Source of the DNA: Phaeobacter sp. 22II1-1F12B
Lineage (GTDB): Bacteria; Pseudomonadota; Alphaproteobacteria; Rhodobacterales; Rhodobacteraceae
Direction of reading: 5' to 3'
NCBI RefSeq assembly: GCF_002210165.1
Contig: NZ_AQQP01000012.1
Location: 1 to 64,000, forward strand
DNA: 64,000 bases
In this document: one piece after another, positions 51,289 through 61,933 of the stretch
Layout of the letters: every line of letters starts with the position of its first letter
Numbering within the stretch: the stretch's first letter is position 1
The notes under the pieces: generated by a model
Seen by the model: only the letters and a program-made list of their open reading frames with translations
Database searches by the model: none
What the model was told of the DNA's origin: nothing
Program-made: the position numbers and the translations under genes

Positions 51289-51891
51289 TCAGACGCTTTC
51301 TTCCTGATATCCCGGCGCCAGCGTGCCGATGAAAACCAGTGTAAAGAAGAACAGGGTCGGAAGCGAGGTTTCACGGAACAGCGGCAGGGTGTCAAAAGCA
51401 TGCGCATCCGCGAGCAGCAGCAACAAAAGCCCGCCCGAAACGATGACGCCCACGATCGCAGAGACAAAGCTCGCATCCGAGTTCCGGTGCCATGTTGCCA
51501 GCCGATAGCACAGCAGCAGAAAGCCAAGCGAGGTGCCGGTCGCCATCCGGTCATCAAGACCGATGTTCACGCCAAACAACTCTTCAAGCTTCATGCCATA
51601 CAGAAGGCTTCCCAGCACGATATTGATCCCGGCAATGGCGGCAACCGCGCCAAGCATGAACATGCCCACCACACGGCGGTTACCGGCGTTTTCCGTCAGA
51701 AGGTACGCCGCACCGCAGGCCATGATGAAACAAATGGTCGTACTCGGGACCATCGCATGCGCATTGGCGCGCAACCGCACCAGCCAGTCGATATTCAGCC
51801 CCCATCCGACCAGAAGAACAAGAAAGGCCAGCCCCCCGACGATGCCCAGCGCCTTGTCTGAAACATCGCGGAAAAGATTTATCCGTAGCAT
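51289..51891 (-). CDS. Membrane protein resembling a stand-alone membrane sensor domain
   Basis: A 200-residue protein with six hydrophobic segments (about 15-33, 48-65, 73-97, 115-130, 140-160, 175-192). The RANAHAMVPSTTICFIMACG stretch resembles N-terminal membrane sensor domains of signalling enzymes, but no cytoplasmic output domain follows. The function is unknown. It is monocistronic and convergent with fpr. Confidence 0.6.
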   Translation of the reverse strand: MLRINLFRDVSDKALGIVGGLAFLVLLVGWGLNIDWLVRLRANAHAMVPSTTICFIMACGAAYLLTENAGNRRVVGMFMLGAVAAIAGINIVLGSLLYGMKLEELFGVNIGLDDRMATGTSLGFLLLCYRLATWHRNSDASFVSAIVGVIVSGGLLLLLLADAHAFDTLPLFRETSLPTLFFFTLVFIGTLAPGYQEESV

Positions 51892-52101
51892 CCCCGAACA
51901 CCCCGAACTCTTAAAATGAAATGCACCGAATCTTTCCCGGAACCCGGCACTTCAGGTAAATTACCCGCAAACGCGACAGTCTCAAAAAAAAATCGGAACC
52001 TTGTCGGAACAAAATGCGTTGGGTGATGCCCATGCGCGAATTCTGGCAATCAGCCGGGTTTTGCCTGTAAGTTTTGCAATCCCTAAGGCTTTTCACCGGA
52101 T

Positions 52102-52131
52102 TTGCGACTTGAACCGGAACACGCCTAAGAT
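52102..52131 (+). promoter_or_regulatory. Possible infC promoter
   Basis: TTGCGA (52102-52107) and TAAGAT (52126-52131) are 18 bp apart, 45 bases before the infC start. The rest of the 284-base gap upstream holds no gene or clear RNA structure. Confidence 0.4.
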
Positions 52132-52175
52132 TAGGTTTGCACTTCATTAATTACAACGATCAAAGGACCGATTCC

Positions 52176-52727
52176 ATAGCCCGCAGACCTCATAACGCGC
52201 CCCCGACCAGAGAAACCGGCCCGCGCGTCAACGAAAAGATCCGTGCAAACGAAATCCGCCTGATCGGCGCGGATGGCGACAATGTAGGCGTCGTAAGCCC
52301 CGAGCGCGCGATGCAGTTGGCAGAAGAAGCCGGCCTCGACCTTGTCGAGATCTCGCCCAACGCGAACCCGCCCGTCTGCAAGATCATGGATTTCGGCAAG
52401 TTCAAGTACGAGACCCAGAAACGCGAGGCCGAGGCCCGCAAGAAGCAGAAGATCATCGAGGTCAAAGAGGTCAAGTTCCGGCCCAACACCGATACGCATG
52501 ACTATGACGTCAAGATGCGTAACGTGTTCAAGTTCCTGGAAAACGGCGACAAGGTAAAGATCACCCTGCGTTTCCGGGGCCGCGAGATGGCGCACCAGAA
52601 CCTTGGCCGCGAGCTGCTTGAACGCGTCGCCGAAGACACCAAGGAAATCGGCAAGGTGGAAAACTTCCCCAAGATGGAAGGCCGCCAGATGATCATGCTG
52701 ATCGGCCCGATGCCCAACAAGGGCTGA
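52176..52727 (+). CDS. infC: Translation initiation factor IF-3
   Basis: A 183-residue initiation factor. The N domain ([20 protein letters not shown]), the linker rich in Lys ([20 protein letters not shown]) and the C domain ([20 protein letters not shown]) are complete. The start is most likely the ATA at 52176 (ATA-Ala-Arg-Arg-Pro): AAGGA lies 8 bases upstream, and family members begin at [13 protein letters not shown] at 52137 would add 13 unlikely residues. IF-3 genes use rare AUH starts for autoregulation. Confidence 0.9.
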   Translation: MARRPHNAPPTRETGPRVNEKIRANEIRLIGADGDNVGVVSPERAMQLAEEAGLDLVEISPNANPPVCKIMDFGKFKYETQKREAEARKKQKIIEVKEVKFRPNTDTHDYDVKMRNVFKFLENGDKVKITLRFRGREMAHQNLGRELLERVAEDTKEIGKVENFPKMEGRQMIMLIGPMPNKG

Positions 52728-52745
52728 TCCGCCCCCCTTTTATAG

Positions 52746-52774
52746 AAAAAGCCCCGTTTTCACGGGGCTTTTTT
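52746..52774 (+). terminator. Intrinsic terminator after infC
   Basis: An 11-bp stem AAAAAGCCCCG/CGGGGCTTTTT with a 6-base loop and T-run ends the infC transcript 18 bases after the stop. It also lies at the end of the convergent coxM transcript. Confidence 0.9.
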
Positions 52775-52811
52775 ATTGTCTCGGGAAACCGGGGCGCTGT
52801 GCCCCGCCTCC

Positions 52812-53600
52812 TCAGGCCGCCGCCGTCACCGCGCGCTTGGTCATGACACCGATCAGGTGGGCCCGGTATTCGGACGACCCGTGAATGTCCGAAATCATCC
52901 CCTCTGCCGAGGCGCTCAAGCCCTCCAGCGCCGATGCCGAGAAATCGCCCGACAGAGCCTCTTCCGCCTCGGTCCAGCGAAACACGCCTTCATTCGAGGC
53001 CCCGGTCACCGCAACGCGCACGCCACCTGCGTATTTCGCGACAAATACCCCGACCAGTGGGAAACGCGACGCGGGCTGCTCGAACTTCTGATAGTTCGAC
53101 TTCTCCGGGATCGGGAGCTTCACCGCCGTGATGATCTCGCCCTCTTCCAGCGCCGTGGTGAACATGCCCTGGAAATAGTCATCCGCCGCGATCTCGCGCC
53201 GGTCGGTCACCACCGTCCCGCCCGAGGCAAGCAGCGCCGCCGGGTAACAGGCCGAAGGATCGTTATTGGCAAGGCTGCCGCCCATGGTACCACGATTGCG
53301 CACCGCCGGGTCCCCGATCTTCGACGCAAGCCCGGCCAGCCCCGGATACGACGCCGCTGCCTCGCGTGCCACCGTGCCATGGGTGGTCCCCCCGCCGATG
53401 ACCAGCTGATCGCCGTCCTTCTTCACGCCCTTGATCTCGTCGATCGCCGTCAGGCTCACCAGTTTCGACGGCATCGCAAGACGCTGCTTCATCGTCGGCA
53501 ACAATGTCTGACCGCCGCCCAGCGCCTGCGCATCCTCTTCGGACAGCGCCTTGACCGCATCCGCGACCGTGGTGGGCTGCTCAAACTCGAAATTATACAT
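52812..53600 (-). CDS. coxM: CO dehydrogenase-type FAD subunit (CoxM)
   Basis: A 262-residue FAD-binding subunit of a molybdenum hydroxylase. The FAD motifs AQALGGGQTLLPTMKQRL and RNRGTMGGSLANNDPS are present, and the C-terminal CO_deh_flav_C region follows. ATG 53600 (MYNFEFEQP) is preceded by AAGGAG. It is the third gene of coxSLM, after a 97-base gap from coxL that contains a palindromic repeat. Confidence 0.93.
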   Translation of the reverse strand: MYNFEFEQPTTVADAVKALSEEDAQALGGGQTLLPTMKQRLAMPSKLVSLTAIDEIKGVKKDGDQLVIGGGTTHGTVAREAAASYPGLAGLASKIGDPAVRNRGTMGGSLANNDPSACYPAALLASGGTVVTDRREIAADDYFQGMFTTALEEGEIITAVKLPIPEKSNYQKFEQPASRFPLVGVFVAKYAGGVRVAVTGASNEGVFRWTEAEEALSGDFSASALEGLSASAEGMISDIHGSSEYRAHLIGVMTKRAVTAAA

Positions 53601-53638
53601 CCGTTCGCTCCTTGAAAAACCGGGATCTTTCCCGTTTT

Positions 53639-53697
53639 CCTCTTGCTCCAAATACTCCGGGGGTCCGGGGGCTGGCCCCCGGCTCCGCCGCTTGCCC
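53639..53697 (-). repeat. REP-like palindromic element, copy A
   Basis: On the minus strand a stem CCGGGGG-CCAG-CCCCCGG is followed by ACCCCCGGAGTATTTGGAGC. The same design occurs at 61934-61998. The arrangement (GC hairpin then CCCCCGG, two purines and TATTT) suggests a dispersed intergenic repeat. Confidence 0.6.
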
Positions 53698-56118
53698 TCA
53701 GCTCGACGCCCCGCCGAGCGAACGACCCTCTGCCGTTCCGTGCCCCGTGGCCGCCGCGCCGTTCATCGCGGCCCAGACCCGGGCGGGCGACATGGGCATG
53801 TCGATATGGGGCACATCCTTACCGCCCGAGTTCAGCGCGTCAATCACCGCGTTGACCACCGACGGGGGCGACCCGATGGCCCCGGCCTCGCCACAGCCCT
53901 TCACACCCAACGGGTTATGGGTACAGGGCGTGGCGCAGGAATGATCCACCTCGAAATTCGGCAGGTCCGCAGCACGCGGCATGGCATAATCCATGTAGCT
54001 TGCCGACAGCAGCTGCCCGTTTTCGTCATAGACGCAGTTCTCAAGCAGCGCCTGCCCGATTCCCTGCGCCAGCCCCCCATGGACCTGTCCCGACACGATC
54101 ATCGGGTTGACGACGTTGCCGAAATCATCCGCCGCCATCATCCGCTCGATGGTAACCTTGCCGGTGTCCGGATCGACCTCGACCTCGCAGGCATAGGCGC
54201 CCGAGGGGTAGGTAAAGTTGCTCGGGTCGTAAAAGGCGGTTTCCTCCAGCCCCGGCTCGATATCTTCAAGCGGGTAGTTATGCGGCACGTAAGCTGCCAG
54301 GCAGACATCGCCCCAGGCCACGGATTTATCCGTGCCCGCAACGCTGAACGCACCATCCTTCAGCTCGATATCCGCATCCGAGGCTTCCATCAGGTGGGCC
54401 GCGATCTTCTTGGCCTTGTTGATGACCTTCTCGGCGGCGCGCACCATGGCGGACCCGCCCACAGCCAGCGAGCGCGAGCCATAGGTTCCCATGCCCATCG
54501 GCGTATTGGCCGTATCGCCATGCACGATCTCGACCATGCTTTCATCGATGCCGATCATATCGGCAATCACCTGCGGAAAGGCGGTTTCATGCCCTTGTCC
54601 GTGGCTGTGTGAACCGGTCATCACCACAAGCCCGCCGGTCGCATTCACCCGCACGGTGGCCGATTCATAAAGCCCCGCGCGCGCGCCAAGCTGCCCCACA
54701 AGGTTCGACGGCGCGATGCCGCAAGCCTCGATATAGCAGTTGATGCCCAGACCGCGCAGCTTGCCCTTGGCCTCGCTTTGCTTGCGGCGCTCGGCAAAAC
54801 CCGCAATGTCGGCCATCTCTTCCAGCTTGTCCATCGTCGCGCCGTAATCGCCGGTGTCATAGGTCACCGCGACAGGCGTGTCATAGGGGAACTCGGTGAT
54901 GAAATTCTGCCGGCGCAGCGCGATCGGGTCGACCCCAAGCTCGCGCGCCGCCTTGTCGATCACCCGTTCCAGCTGATAGGTCGCCTCGGGCCGTCCGGCG
55001 CCGCGATAGGCATCCACCGGCACCGTGTTCGTGAACACCGCTTTCACGTTCACATAGATGTTCGGCGTCTTGTAATTCCCCGCCATCAGCACCCCGTGCA
55101 GCCATGTGGGCACGCTTGGCGCAAAGGTCGACAGATACGCGCCCATGTTGGCGTGGGTCTCGGTCCGGATGGCGGTAAAGTTGTTGTCCGCATCCAGCGC
55201 CAGCTCGATCTTGGTCACGTGATCGCGCCCATGCGCATCCGAGATGAACGCCTCGGACCGCGAGCTTGTCCATTTCACCGGGCGGTTGATCGCCTTGGCA
55301 GCAAAGGTACAGAACGCCTCTTCGGCATAGTGGAAGATCTTGGTGCCGAAACCACCGCCCACATCGGGGGCGACCACGCGCAGCTTGTGCTCGGGGATCC
55401 CCAGCACGAAAGCGCCCATGAGCAGGCGGATCACATGCGGGTTCTGCGAGGTGGTATAAAGCGTCGAATTGCCGGTGCCGCGTTCGAAATCGCCCACGGC
55501 GACGCGCGGCTCCATCGGGTTGGCCACCAGCCGGTTGTTGACCAGTTCAAGCGTGGTCACATGGGCCGCGTTCTGGATGGCTTCCTCGACCGCGCCCTTG
55601 TTTTCCTCGACGAAACCCCAGTCATAGCAAAGGTTCGACGTCAGATCGTCATGCACCTTGGTGGCGCCTTCCTTGAGCGCCTCTTTCATGTTGATGACGG
55701 CGGGCAGTTCCTCGAGATCGACCTCGATCGCCTCGGCCGCATCGCGCGCCTGCTCGGCGGTGTCGGCCACCACGGCGGCAATCGGATCGCCCACATGGCG
55801 CACCTTGCCCTGTGCCAGCACCGGGTGCGGCGGCTCCTGCATGACTTCGCCGTGACGGTCGGTCACCTGCCAGCCGCAGGGCAAACCCCCAATGCCTTCG
55901 AAATCCTTGCCCGTAAATATCCGCACCACGCCGGGCATGGCCTCGGCGGTGCTGGAATCTATGCCGTTGATCTTTCCATGCGCCACGTCCGAGCGCAGAA
56001 AGTAGACATGGGCCTGTCCACGAATGTTGATGTCGTCAGTATAGTTCCCGGCTCCGGTCAAAAACCGCACGTCTTCGCGCCGCTTGCTGCTGGCGCCGAT
56101 GCCGCTGTCCTTTGGCAT
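53698..56118 (-). CDS. coxL: Form II CO dehydrogenase-type large subunit (CoxL)
   Basis: An 806-residue molybdopterin-binding catalytic subunit. The active-site loop reads [12 protein letters not shown], the form II signature, not the AYxCSFR of true (form I) CO dehydrogenases. Other motifs are [14 protein letters not shown] and [14 protein letters not shown], and the C-terminal glutamate loop [12 protein letters not shown] contains the catalytic Glu. ATG 56118 is set by GGAGG 9 bases upstream. The physiological substrate is uncertain: form II enzymes have been linked to aldehyde or other oxidations. Confidence 0.93.
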   Translation of the reverse strand: MPKDSGIGASSKRREDVRFLTGAGNYTDDINIRGQAHVYFLRSDVAHGKINGIDSSTAEAMPGVVRIFTGKDFEGIGGLPCGWQVTDRHGEVMQEPPHPVLAQGKVRHVGDPIAAVVADTAEQARDAAEAIEVDLEELPAVINMKEALKEGATKVHDDLTSNLCYDWGFVEENKGAVEEAIQNAAHVTTLELVNNRLVANPMEPRVAVGDFERGTGNSTLYTTSQNPHVIRLLMGAFVLGIPEHKLRVVAPDVGGGFGTKIFHYAEEAFCTFAAKAINRPVKWTSSRSEAFISDAHGRDHVTKIELALDADNNFTAIRTETHANMGAYLSTFAPSVPTWLHGVLMAGNYKTPNIYVNVKAVFTNTVPVDAYRGAGRPEATYQLERVIDKAARELGVDPIALRRQNFITEFPYDTPVAVTYDTGDYGATMDKLEEMADIAGFAERRKQSEAKGKLRGLGINCYIEACGIAPSNLVGQLGARAGLYESATVRVNATGGLVVMTGSHSHGQGHETAFPQVIADMIGIDESMVEIVHGDTANTPMGMGTYGSRSLAVGGSAMVRAAEKVINKAKKIAAHLMEASDADIELKDGAFSVAGTDKSVAWGDVCLAAYVPHNYPLEDIEPGLEETAFYDPSNFTYPSGAYACEVEVDPDTGKVTIERMMAADDFGNVVNPMIVSGQVHGGLAQGIGQALLENCVYDENGQLLSASYMDYAMPRAADLPNFEVDHSCATPCTHNPLGVKGCGEAGAIGSPPSVVNAVIDALNSGGKDVPHIDMPMSPARVWAAMNGAAATGHGTAEGRSLGGASS

Positions 56119-56260
56119 GGGTAAACTCCTCCCTGGATGGTGCACATCTTTGGCGCACCGATGATTGCTGCCCCGCCTTCCCTTCCACCTCTTGTCAGGT
56201 GTCCTCCAAAGGGGCCGGCAGGTTTGTTGGCGGTCAGCCCCTCAGGGCAAGACTGCGATC

Positions 56261-56746
<486 letters not shown>

Positions 56747-56871
56747 TCAGATCCTCCCTCGGGATTAAGTGCTTAGCAATTAGTTAAACACGAGGCCAAA
56801 GGATTGAGAACCGAAATTTTATGCGCCTTTGGTCTTATGGCCGTTCGCGGTCGGTGCTGACCGACCCGGCA

Positions 56872-57885
56872 TCACTCTTGGTTCTTGCCCGACCTCGGCT
56901 GGGGACGGGTCGGGATTTCTTTGAGCAGACCGCCCACCCCCATCGCTGCGATCCCCGCGCTGGTGACCTCCAGCCCGCAGAGCGTTCGCTCAATCACCCA
57001 GTCGATCCCGCTCAGCGCCGGAGAGCGCGCGCTGCCCGGCAGGCCGATCACCGGGCGTTCGCCCCTGTCGGCACCGAGATGGCCCAGAAACAACAGGTTG
57101 CCGGGATCAACGGGCATGCCGAACCGGGTCATCGTGCCACCGGCGGCGCGCAGCGCCTCGGGCGCGATGTCATGCGGGTCGGAGGTGGCCGAACCGGTGA
57201 GGATCAGAACAAGGTCTTCGGTGGTTTCGGCAATCGCCGCCCCGAGGGCATCGGTCGCATGGGGCACGGTGCGACGCGGTGACAGGGTCACGCCCATCCG
57301 CTCCATCCGCGCCTGCATCATCCGCCAACCCTTGTCGCCCGCATCGCGCGAGACCAGCGTTTCGATCAGCACCGCCGTTTTCAGGGCCACCGGAGCGACG
57401 CGCACCGCGCCCAGCGCCTCGGCACAGGCGGCTTGCAGATCGCTTTCTGGCACGGCGTACGAGATGATCTTGACCGTCGCCACCATGCCGCCCGCATCCA
57501 TGCGCTGCCAGCGCGGGACCGTGGCCAGCGTGATCATCGGCTGCACCGCGTTGACCGCATTCACCCGCGCCGCATCGATCACCGCCACGCCGGGGTGATT
57601 GGCCAGCAGGTTGACCCGGCCCGTAAAAGGCTCGCTCAGATGTACTCCCGCGCCTGACGGGTCGGGCACCAGCGCATGCGCCAGCCGCAAGGCCGAGGCA
57701 TCCTCGCCGATATCGCCGGGTTCCAGCTGCGCGACGGTAATTTCATACCAGCCCTCGGCCAGCAGCGCCGCCATATCCTGCTCGGCGAGCAGCTTGCCCT
57801 TGCGCAGCCGCCCAGCCGTCAGTTGCACGGAATGCGCAAGGACATGGCCCTGCGCCTTTTCGGTGGGGATCACACCGAATTTCAT
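56872..57885 (-). CDS. MoeA/MoCF-type molybdopterin-binding protein
   Basis: A 337-residue protein for molybdenum-cofactor handling. The C-terminal half carries the MoCF-like nucleotide fold (LVLILTGSATSDPHDIAPEAL, RPVIGLPGSARSPA), while residues 1-150 resemble the MoeA N-terminal region (AQGHVLAHSVQLTAGRLRKG). It overlaps the XdhC-family gene by 4 bases. It probably prepares or inserts the cofactor into the cox enzyme. Confidence 0.8.
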   Translation of the reverse strand: MKFGVIPTEKAQGHVLAHSVQLTAGRLRKGKLLAEQDMAALLAEGWYEITVAQLEPGDIGEDASALRLAHALVPDPSGAGVHLSEPFTGRVNLLANHPGVAVIDAARVNAVNAVQPMITLATVPRWQRMDAGGMVATVKIISYAVPESDLQAACAEALGAVRVAPVALKTAVLIETLVSRDAGDKGWRMMQARMERMGVTLSPRRTVPHATDALGAAIAETTEDLVLILTGSATSDPHDIAPEALRAAGGTMTRFGMPVDPGNLLFLGHLGADRGERPVIGLPGSARSPALSGIDWVIERTLCGLEVTSAGIAAMGVGGLLKEIPTRPQPRSGKNQE

Positions 57886-58847
57886 CCCTTGCGCAGCACC
57901 TGTGTCATCTGCGCCAGCACCGCAACCGCGATTTCCGACGGGCCAGCGGCGCCGATATCAAGCCCTATGGGGCCGTGGATGCGGGCGATATCATCATCTG
58001 TCATGCCCTCGGTCTTCATCCTTTCAACCCGCTTGGCATGGGTCCGGGTCGAGCCGAGCGCGCCGATGTAGAACACGTCCGAGCGCAGCGCCGCGATCAG
58101 CGCCGGGTCGTCGAGTTTCGGGTCATGGGTCAGCAGGACCAACGCGGTGCGGGCGTCGAGTCCGAGTTCCGCCACCGCCTCGTCCGGCCAGTCATGGCGC
58201 AGGGTCACCCCGGGAAAGCGCGCCTCGGAGGCGAAGGTTTCGCGCGGGTCGATCACTGCCGGGTCATAGCCCGCGATCTGCGCCATCGGCACCAGCGCCT
58301 GCGCGATATGCACGGCACCGACCACGATCAGCCGCAGGGGCGGGTTGTGAACGGCGACGAAAGTCTCTCCGTCTTCCTCGAAACCGGACCGGTCCATCCG
58401 CAGCCGGTTCGCATAGCCGTCACGGACGATACGGCGCGCGCCGCTGTTGATATTCACCTCGTAAGCCAGACTTTCCCGCCCCGAGCGCGCCTCGACCAGC
58501 TCGGCCAGCATCGCTTCGGGCAATGCCGCGCCGACGGGTTCGACCAGCACGCGGATCGTGCCGCCGCAGGCAAGCCCGACGGCAAAGGCATCGTCATCGC
58601 TTACCCCGAATTCGAGCACCCGGTGCTTGCCGTCCTCGATCGCCTCGAGCGCCTCGACGATCACCGCGCCTTCGACACAGCCGCCCGAGACCGAGCCTTC
58701 GATCTGCCCGCCGCCGCCAACTACAAGCTGCGCGCCAACGCGGCGCGGGGCGCTGCCCCAGGTCTCGACCACGGTCGCCAGCGCCGCGCCGGTTCCATCG
58801 CGAAACCAGTTGAGCGCGGTTTCCGGAATATTGTCGAAACGATCCAT
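57882..58847 (-). CDS. XdhC/CoxI-family accessory protein
   Basis: A 321-residue molybdenum-cofactor maturation protein. The N-terminal XdhC domain (VVETWGSAPRRVGAQLVVGG; GSVSGGCVEGAV; ACGGTIRVLVEP) binds the cofactor for sulfuration and the C-terminal part is a Rossmann-like domain (LIVVGAVHIAQALVPMAQIA, YIGALGSTRTHAKR, GLDIGAAGPSEIAVAVLA). The family start MDRFDNIPE at 58847 is used. A TGYAC array lies 28 bases upstream. It is transcribed toward cox genes and probably serves them. Confidence 0.88.
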   Translation of the reverse strand: MDRFDNIPETALNWFRDGTGAALATVVETWGSAPRRVGAQLVVGGGGQIEGSVSGGCVEGAVIVEALEAIEDGKHRVLEFGVSDDDAFAVGLACGGTIRVLVEPVGAALPEAMLAELVEARSGRESLAYEVNINSGARRIVRDGYANRLRMDRSGFEEDGETFVAVHNPPLRLIVVGAVHIAQALVPMAQIAGYDPAVIDPRETFASEARFPGVTLRHDWPDEAVAELGLDARTALVLLTHDPKLDDPALIAALRSDVFYIGALGSTRTHAKRVERMKTEGMTDDDIARIHGPIGLDIGAAGPSEIAVAVLAQMTQVLRKG

Positions 58848-58874
58848 CGGTGTCTCCTTCTGGGCCGGGTGATA

Positions 58875-58904
58875 TCCGTACAGCACCTGTACACCCCCTG
58901 TGCA
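58875..58904 (-). promoter_or_regulatory. Three-unit TGYAC array with 11-bp period
   Basis: On the minus strand units TGCACAGG, TGTACAGG and TGTACGGA are spaced 11 bp and share the spacers GGG and TGC with the array at 33777. Both arrays point toward the downstream gene. The shared 29-bp core differs by two transitions only. Confidence 0.5.
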
Positions 58905-59009
58905 GCATGCGTCGGACAAATCCCATATGGGCCCGCAGGGACTAGAAAGCAAAATGGCCGACCGCTGGCAACAGCGATCGGCCCTGGTCACGCCCTACGG
59001 CGCGAATGC

Positions 59010-60563
59010 TCAGTTCAACAGCGGTGTGATGCGGCGCACCGCAACCCGGCGGTTGGCGCTTTCGGCGGTTGCCGTCGGCACCTTGAGGTCGGATTCACCA
59101 TAGCCCTGCACCACGAGGTTTTCCGGCGGCACGTCGAAGTACTCGGTCAGCGCCAGAGCAACCGTTTCCGCGCGTCGGTCGGACAGGGCAAGGTTCAGCC
59201 CGGCGGTACCGACCGCATCGGTATGGCCTTCGATCAGGAAGACGTCGGCAGGGTTCGCCTGAATCGCGTCACGCATGGCGGCGCCCAGCGCGGCGAGGTC
59301 CTGCGCCTGATCCGGGCGGATCACCGACGAGCCGGTTTCGAAGTTGACGTTATCCACTTCGATTTCGGGAACCAGACGGCGGACCGCGTCGATGTTCCGG
59401 ATCTGCGACAGCGAGAAACGGCGTTCGATCTGTTCGCTCTGCGTGGCCTGCATCGCAAGTTGCAGGTCGTTGCGGCTTACGTTGTCATTATAGTAAACCG
59501 CGTCGCTCCGGTAAGTCGGCAGTTCGCTGACCTGAACCGACTCGACCTGACGGGTGTCGTCAAACAGCGTGACTTCGCGCCCGTCGGGCAGGATACGCGT
59601 ACGACGCAGCACGCGGCCATCCGCTGCGCGGATCGTCACGACCTGGCTGCCATCGGCATTGGTCACGTAGTTGCGGGTCGAGCCATCGTTGAAGGTCTCG
59701 GTGCGCAATTCGCTGCCGGGACGCTGCAAGAGAACGTCATCGTCCTTGATGACGCGCAGACCGTTTTCGCCCTGAACAACAGCGCGGTCACCGGAATTGG
59801 TCACGACCTTGTCGTTGTTCTTGAGCAGCTGGCTGATTGCCAGTGCGCCAGCGCCAAGGATGGCGATCTTGCCAAGGTCCGAGATACCGTCATCGTCGTC
59901 TTCGACAACCTGATTGGCCGTGGTGTTGAATTCCTGGCTCGAGCTGCGCACGTCGCCTTCTTCGATACGGCGGGTGGTCACGTTGCCCTCGCCTTCGCTG
60001 CTGGCGGCGGCGGTTTCGGTCTGGATTTCGGCGGCGGCATCGGCCTGCGCCTGGCTATCCATTTCCGGCGCCGCGTCCTGATCAGCTGCGCGTGCGGCCT
60101 GGCGTTCGGCTTTGCGTTCCGCCTGACGTTCGGCTTTGCGTTCTGCCTGACGCTCCGCCTTGCGTTCCTCGGCGGTCAATGCGGCAGCAGCTTCGGCGGT
60201 GTTCGCGTTCTGCTGATCGGCATCGGCGGCCTGCTGTTGCTCGGCCTCTACGGCCTGCTCGGTTTCGGCGGCCTGCTGCTCTTCGGAGTTTGCTTCCTGA
60301 GCGGCAATCGCTTCCGCAGCGGCCTGTTCGGCCTCGGCGTCGCGTTCTGCCTGGCGTTCCGCTTTACGTTCTGCTTTGCGCTCAGCTTTACGTTCGGCCT
60401 TTTCCGCGGCTTTTTCGGCGGCGGCCTGATTTTCAAGACGCTCTTGCTGTTCGGCCTTTTCCATCTGGGGATCGGCTTCGCCCTGCGCGTAAACCGCATG
60501 TGGCATGGCCAGAGACCCGGCGATCAGCAGCGCCGTCGTGGATTTCAAAACCTGTTTCATCAT
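59010..60563 (-). CDS. OmpA-family outer-membrane/peptidoglycan-binding protein
   Basis: A 517-residue envelope protein. A Sec signal (MMKQVLKSTTALLIAGSLAM...VYAQ) is followed by about 150 residues of Glu/Ala/Lys-rich helix with repeated AERKAER units, a short hydrophobic stretch (LGKIAILGAGALAISQLL), a beta-rich region of about 120 residues, and the OmpA C-terminal domain (VNFETGSSVIRPDQ; GHTDAVGTAGLNLALSDRRAETV; VQGYGESD). The charged helices could span the periplasm. ATG 60563 has AAGGA. It separates the two halves of the cox cluster. Confidence 0.88.
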   Translation of the reverse strand: MMKQVLKSTTALLIAGSLAMPHAVYAQGEADPQMEKAEQQERLENQAAAEKAAEKAERKAERKAERKAERQAERDAEAEQAAAEAIAAQEANSEEQQAAETEQAVEAEQQQAADADQQNANTAEAAAALTAEERKAERQAERKAERQAERKAERQAARAADQDAAPEMDSQAQADAAAEIQTETAAASSEGEGNVTTRRIEEGDVRSSSQEFNTTANQVVEDDDDGISDLGKIAILGAGALAISQLLKNNDKVVTNSGDRAVVQGENGLRVIKDDDVLLQRPGSELRTETFNDGSTRNYVTNADGSQVVTIRAADGRVLRRTRILPDGREVTLFDDTRQVESVQVSELPTYRSDAVYYNDNVSRNDLQLAMQATQSEQIERRFSLSQIRNIDAVRRLVPEIEVDNVNFETGSSVIRPDQAQDLAALGAAMRDAIQANPADVFLIEGHTDAVGTAGLNLALSDRRAETVALALTEYFDVPPENLVVQGYGESDLKVPTATAESANRRVAVRRITPLLN

Positions 60564-60663
60564 ACTCGTCCTTGTACAAACTAAACTTTCGACGTGTTGC
60601 TAAACGCAATGGTGCCGACTTGGGTTGCATCACAAGGAGGTAAATACACGTTTCAGGGTGCAA

Positions 60664-61923
60664 TCAGGACTCGAGCAGGTCCATAAGGCGTTGTTTTTCC
60701 CCGTGATCTTCGCTGCGCGATATCTGCGCGGCAAGTTCTTCGAGCGAGGCGATGGAATGGCCCGCGCGAAAGCTGTCGACATGGGGCAGCATGGCCGCGA
60801 TGCCGCGTGCCTTGGGCGCGAAGCCGTCCCAGCGCAACAGGGGATTGAGCCAGATCAGCCGCCGCGAGGACAGGTGCAGGCGTTCGGTTTCGCGGGCCAG
60901 CGCCTCGGGGTCGCCCCGATCGAGCCCATCTGTAATCAGTAGCACCACCGCCCCCTGCCCCATGACCCGGCGCGACCAGTCTCGGTTGAATTCATGCAGG
61001 CAGGCCCCGATGCGCGTGCCGCCCTCCCAGTCCTGCGCATCCGCCCCGGCGGATTTCAGCGCCGCGTCCACGTCGCGGGTCTGGACGTGACGGGTGATAT
61101 TGGTCAGCCTTGTGCCAAAGGTGAAGGCGTGCACCCGCGACCAGCCCGCGCCGCGATTATTGGCAACCGCATGCAGGAAATGCAGGATCAGCCGGGAATA
61201 CTGGCTCATCGAGCCCGAGATATCGCAGAGCGCAACAAGGTTGGGCCAGCGCGGGCGCGGCTCGCGCCGGGCGAGCGTGCGGAATTCCCCGCCCTGCCGC
61301 AGGGAATTGCGCAGCGTGCCGCGCCAGTCGATCCGGGGGCCGAGCGGCGCGGCCTGCAGGCGGCGCGACAGGATCGGTTTGACCGGCAGGGTCAACCGGG
61401 CAAGCATCCGTTTGGCCTCGGCGATTTCCTCGGTACTCATCTGTTCGAAATCGAGGGTGCGCAGCCTTTCCTCGCCGGAAATGGTCTGGCTCGCGTCGAT
61501 CTCGATCAGCACCTCGTCTTCGGGAGACTCTCCGGTGTCGGGCGGTTCCGGCCCCTGCCCGTCGAGCAGCGCTTCGGCTGCGCGTTTCTCCGCCGCGTCG
61601 GCGGTGCGTTCCTCCTGCACGCCCCGGATCGCGGGCAGCATCATCGCCATCATGTGTTCGAGATAGCGCGGGTCGCGCCAGTAGAGCCGGAAAACCTGCG
61701 CAAAGACGAGGCGATGTTCCGGGCGCGACACGAAACAGGCGTGCAGCACCCAGTAAAAATCGGCCCTTTCGGTAAAGCCCGCCGCCGCGACCGCGCGGAT
61801 CGCGTCGATCACCCGTCCCGGCCCCACCGGCAGCCCCGCCTTGCGCAGCGCGCGGGCGAAATGGAGGATGTTCTGCGCAAGTTTCGGGTTTTCCGGCAGA
61901 TCGAGAGGGATATATTCGTTCAT
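60664..61923 (-). CDS. coxE: VWA-domain protein CoxE
   Basis: A 419-residue protein with a C-terminal von Willebrand A domain. The MIDAS motif is LCDISGSMSQYSR, and further conserved parts are TFGTRLTNITRHV and LITDGLDRGDPEAL. The N-terminal helical region (about 1-200) fits CoxE, which with the AAA+ protein CoxD matures the copper/molybdenum active site in CO dehydrogenase. It is 76 bases downstream of coxD across a palindromic repeat. Confidence 0.9.
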   Translation of the reverse strand: MNEYIPLDLPENPKLAQNILHFARALRKAGLPVGPGRVIDAIRAVAAAGFTERADFYWVLHACFVSRPEHRLVFAQVFRLYWRDPRYLEHMMAMMLPAIRGVQEERTADAAEKRAAEALLDGQGPEPPDTGESPEDEVLIEIDASQTISGEERLRTLDFEQMSTEEIAEAKRMLARLTLPVKPILSRRLQAAPLGPRIDWRGTLRNSLRQGGEFRTLARREPRPRWPNLVALCDISGSMSQYSRLILHFLHAVANNRGAGWSRVHAFTFGTRLTNITRHVQTRDVDAALKSAGADAQDWEGGTRIGACLHEFNRDWSRRVMGQGAVVLLITDGLDRGDPEALARETERLHLSSRRLIWLNPLLRWDGFAPKARGIAAMLPHVDSFRAGHSIASLEELAAQISRSEDHGEKQRLMDLLES

Positions 61924-61933
61924 GCCGGACGGG

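Noticed and set aside
57975-60584. Plus-strand open frame of 869 codons
   Set aside because: It runs antisense through the XdhC-family and OmpA-family genes, has no domain pattern and is a by-product of high G+C codon bias.
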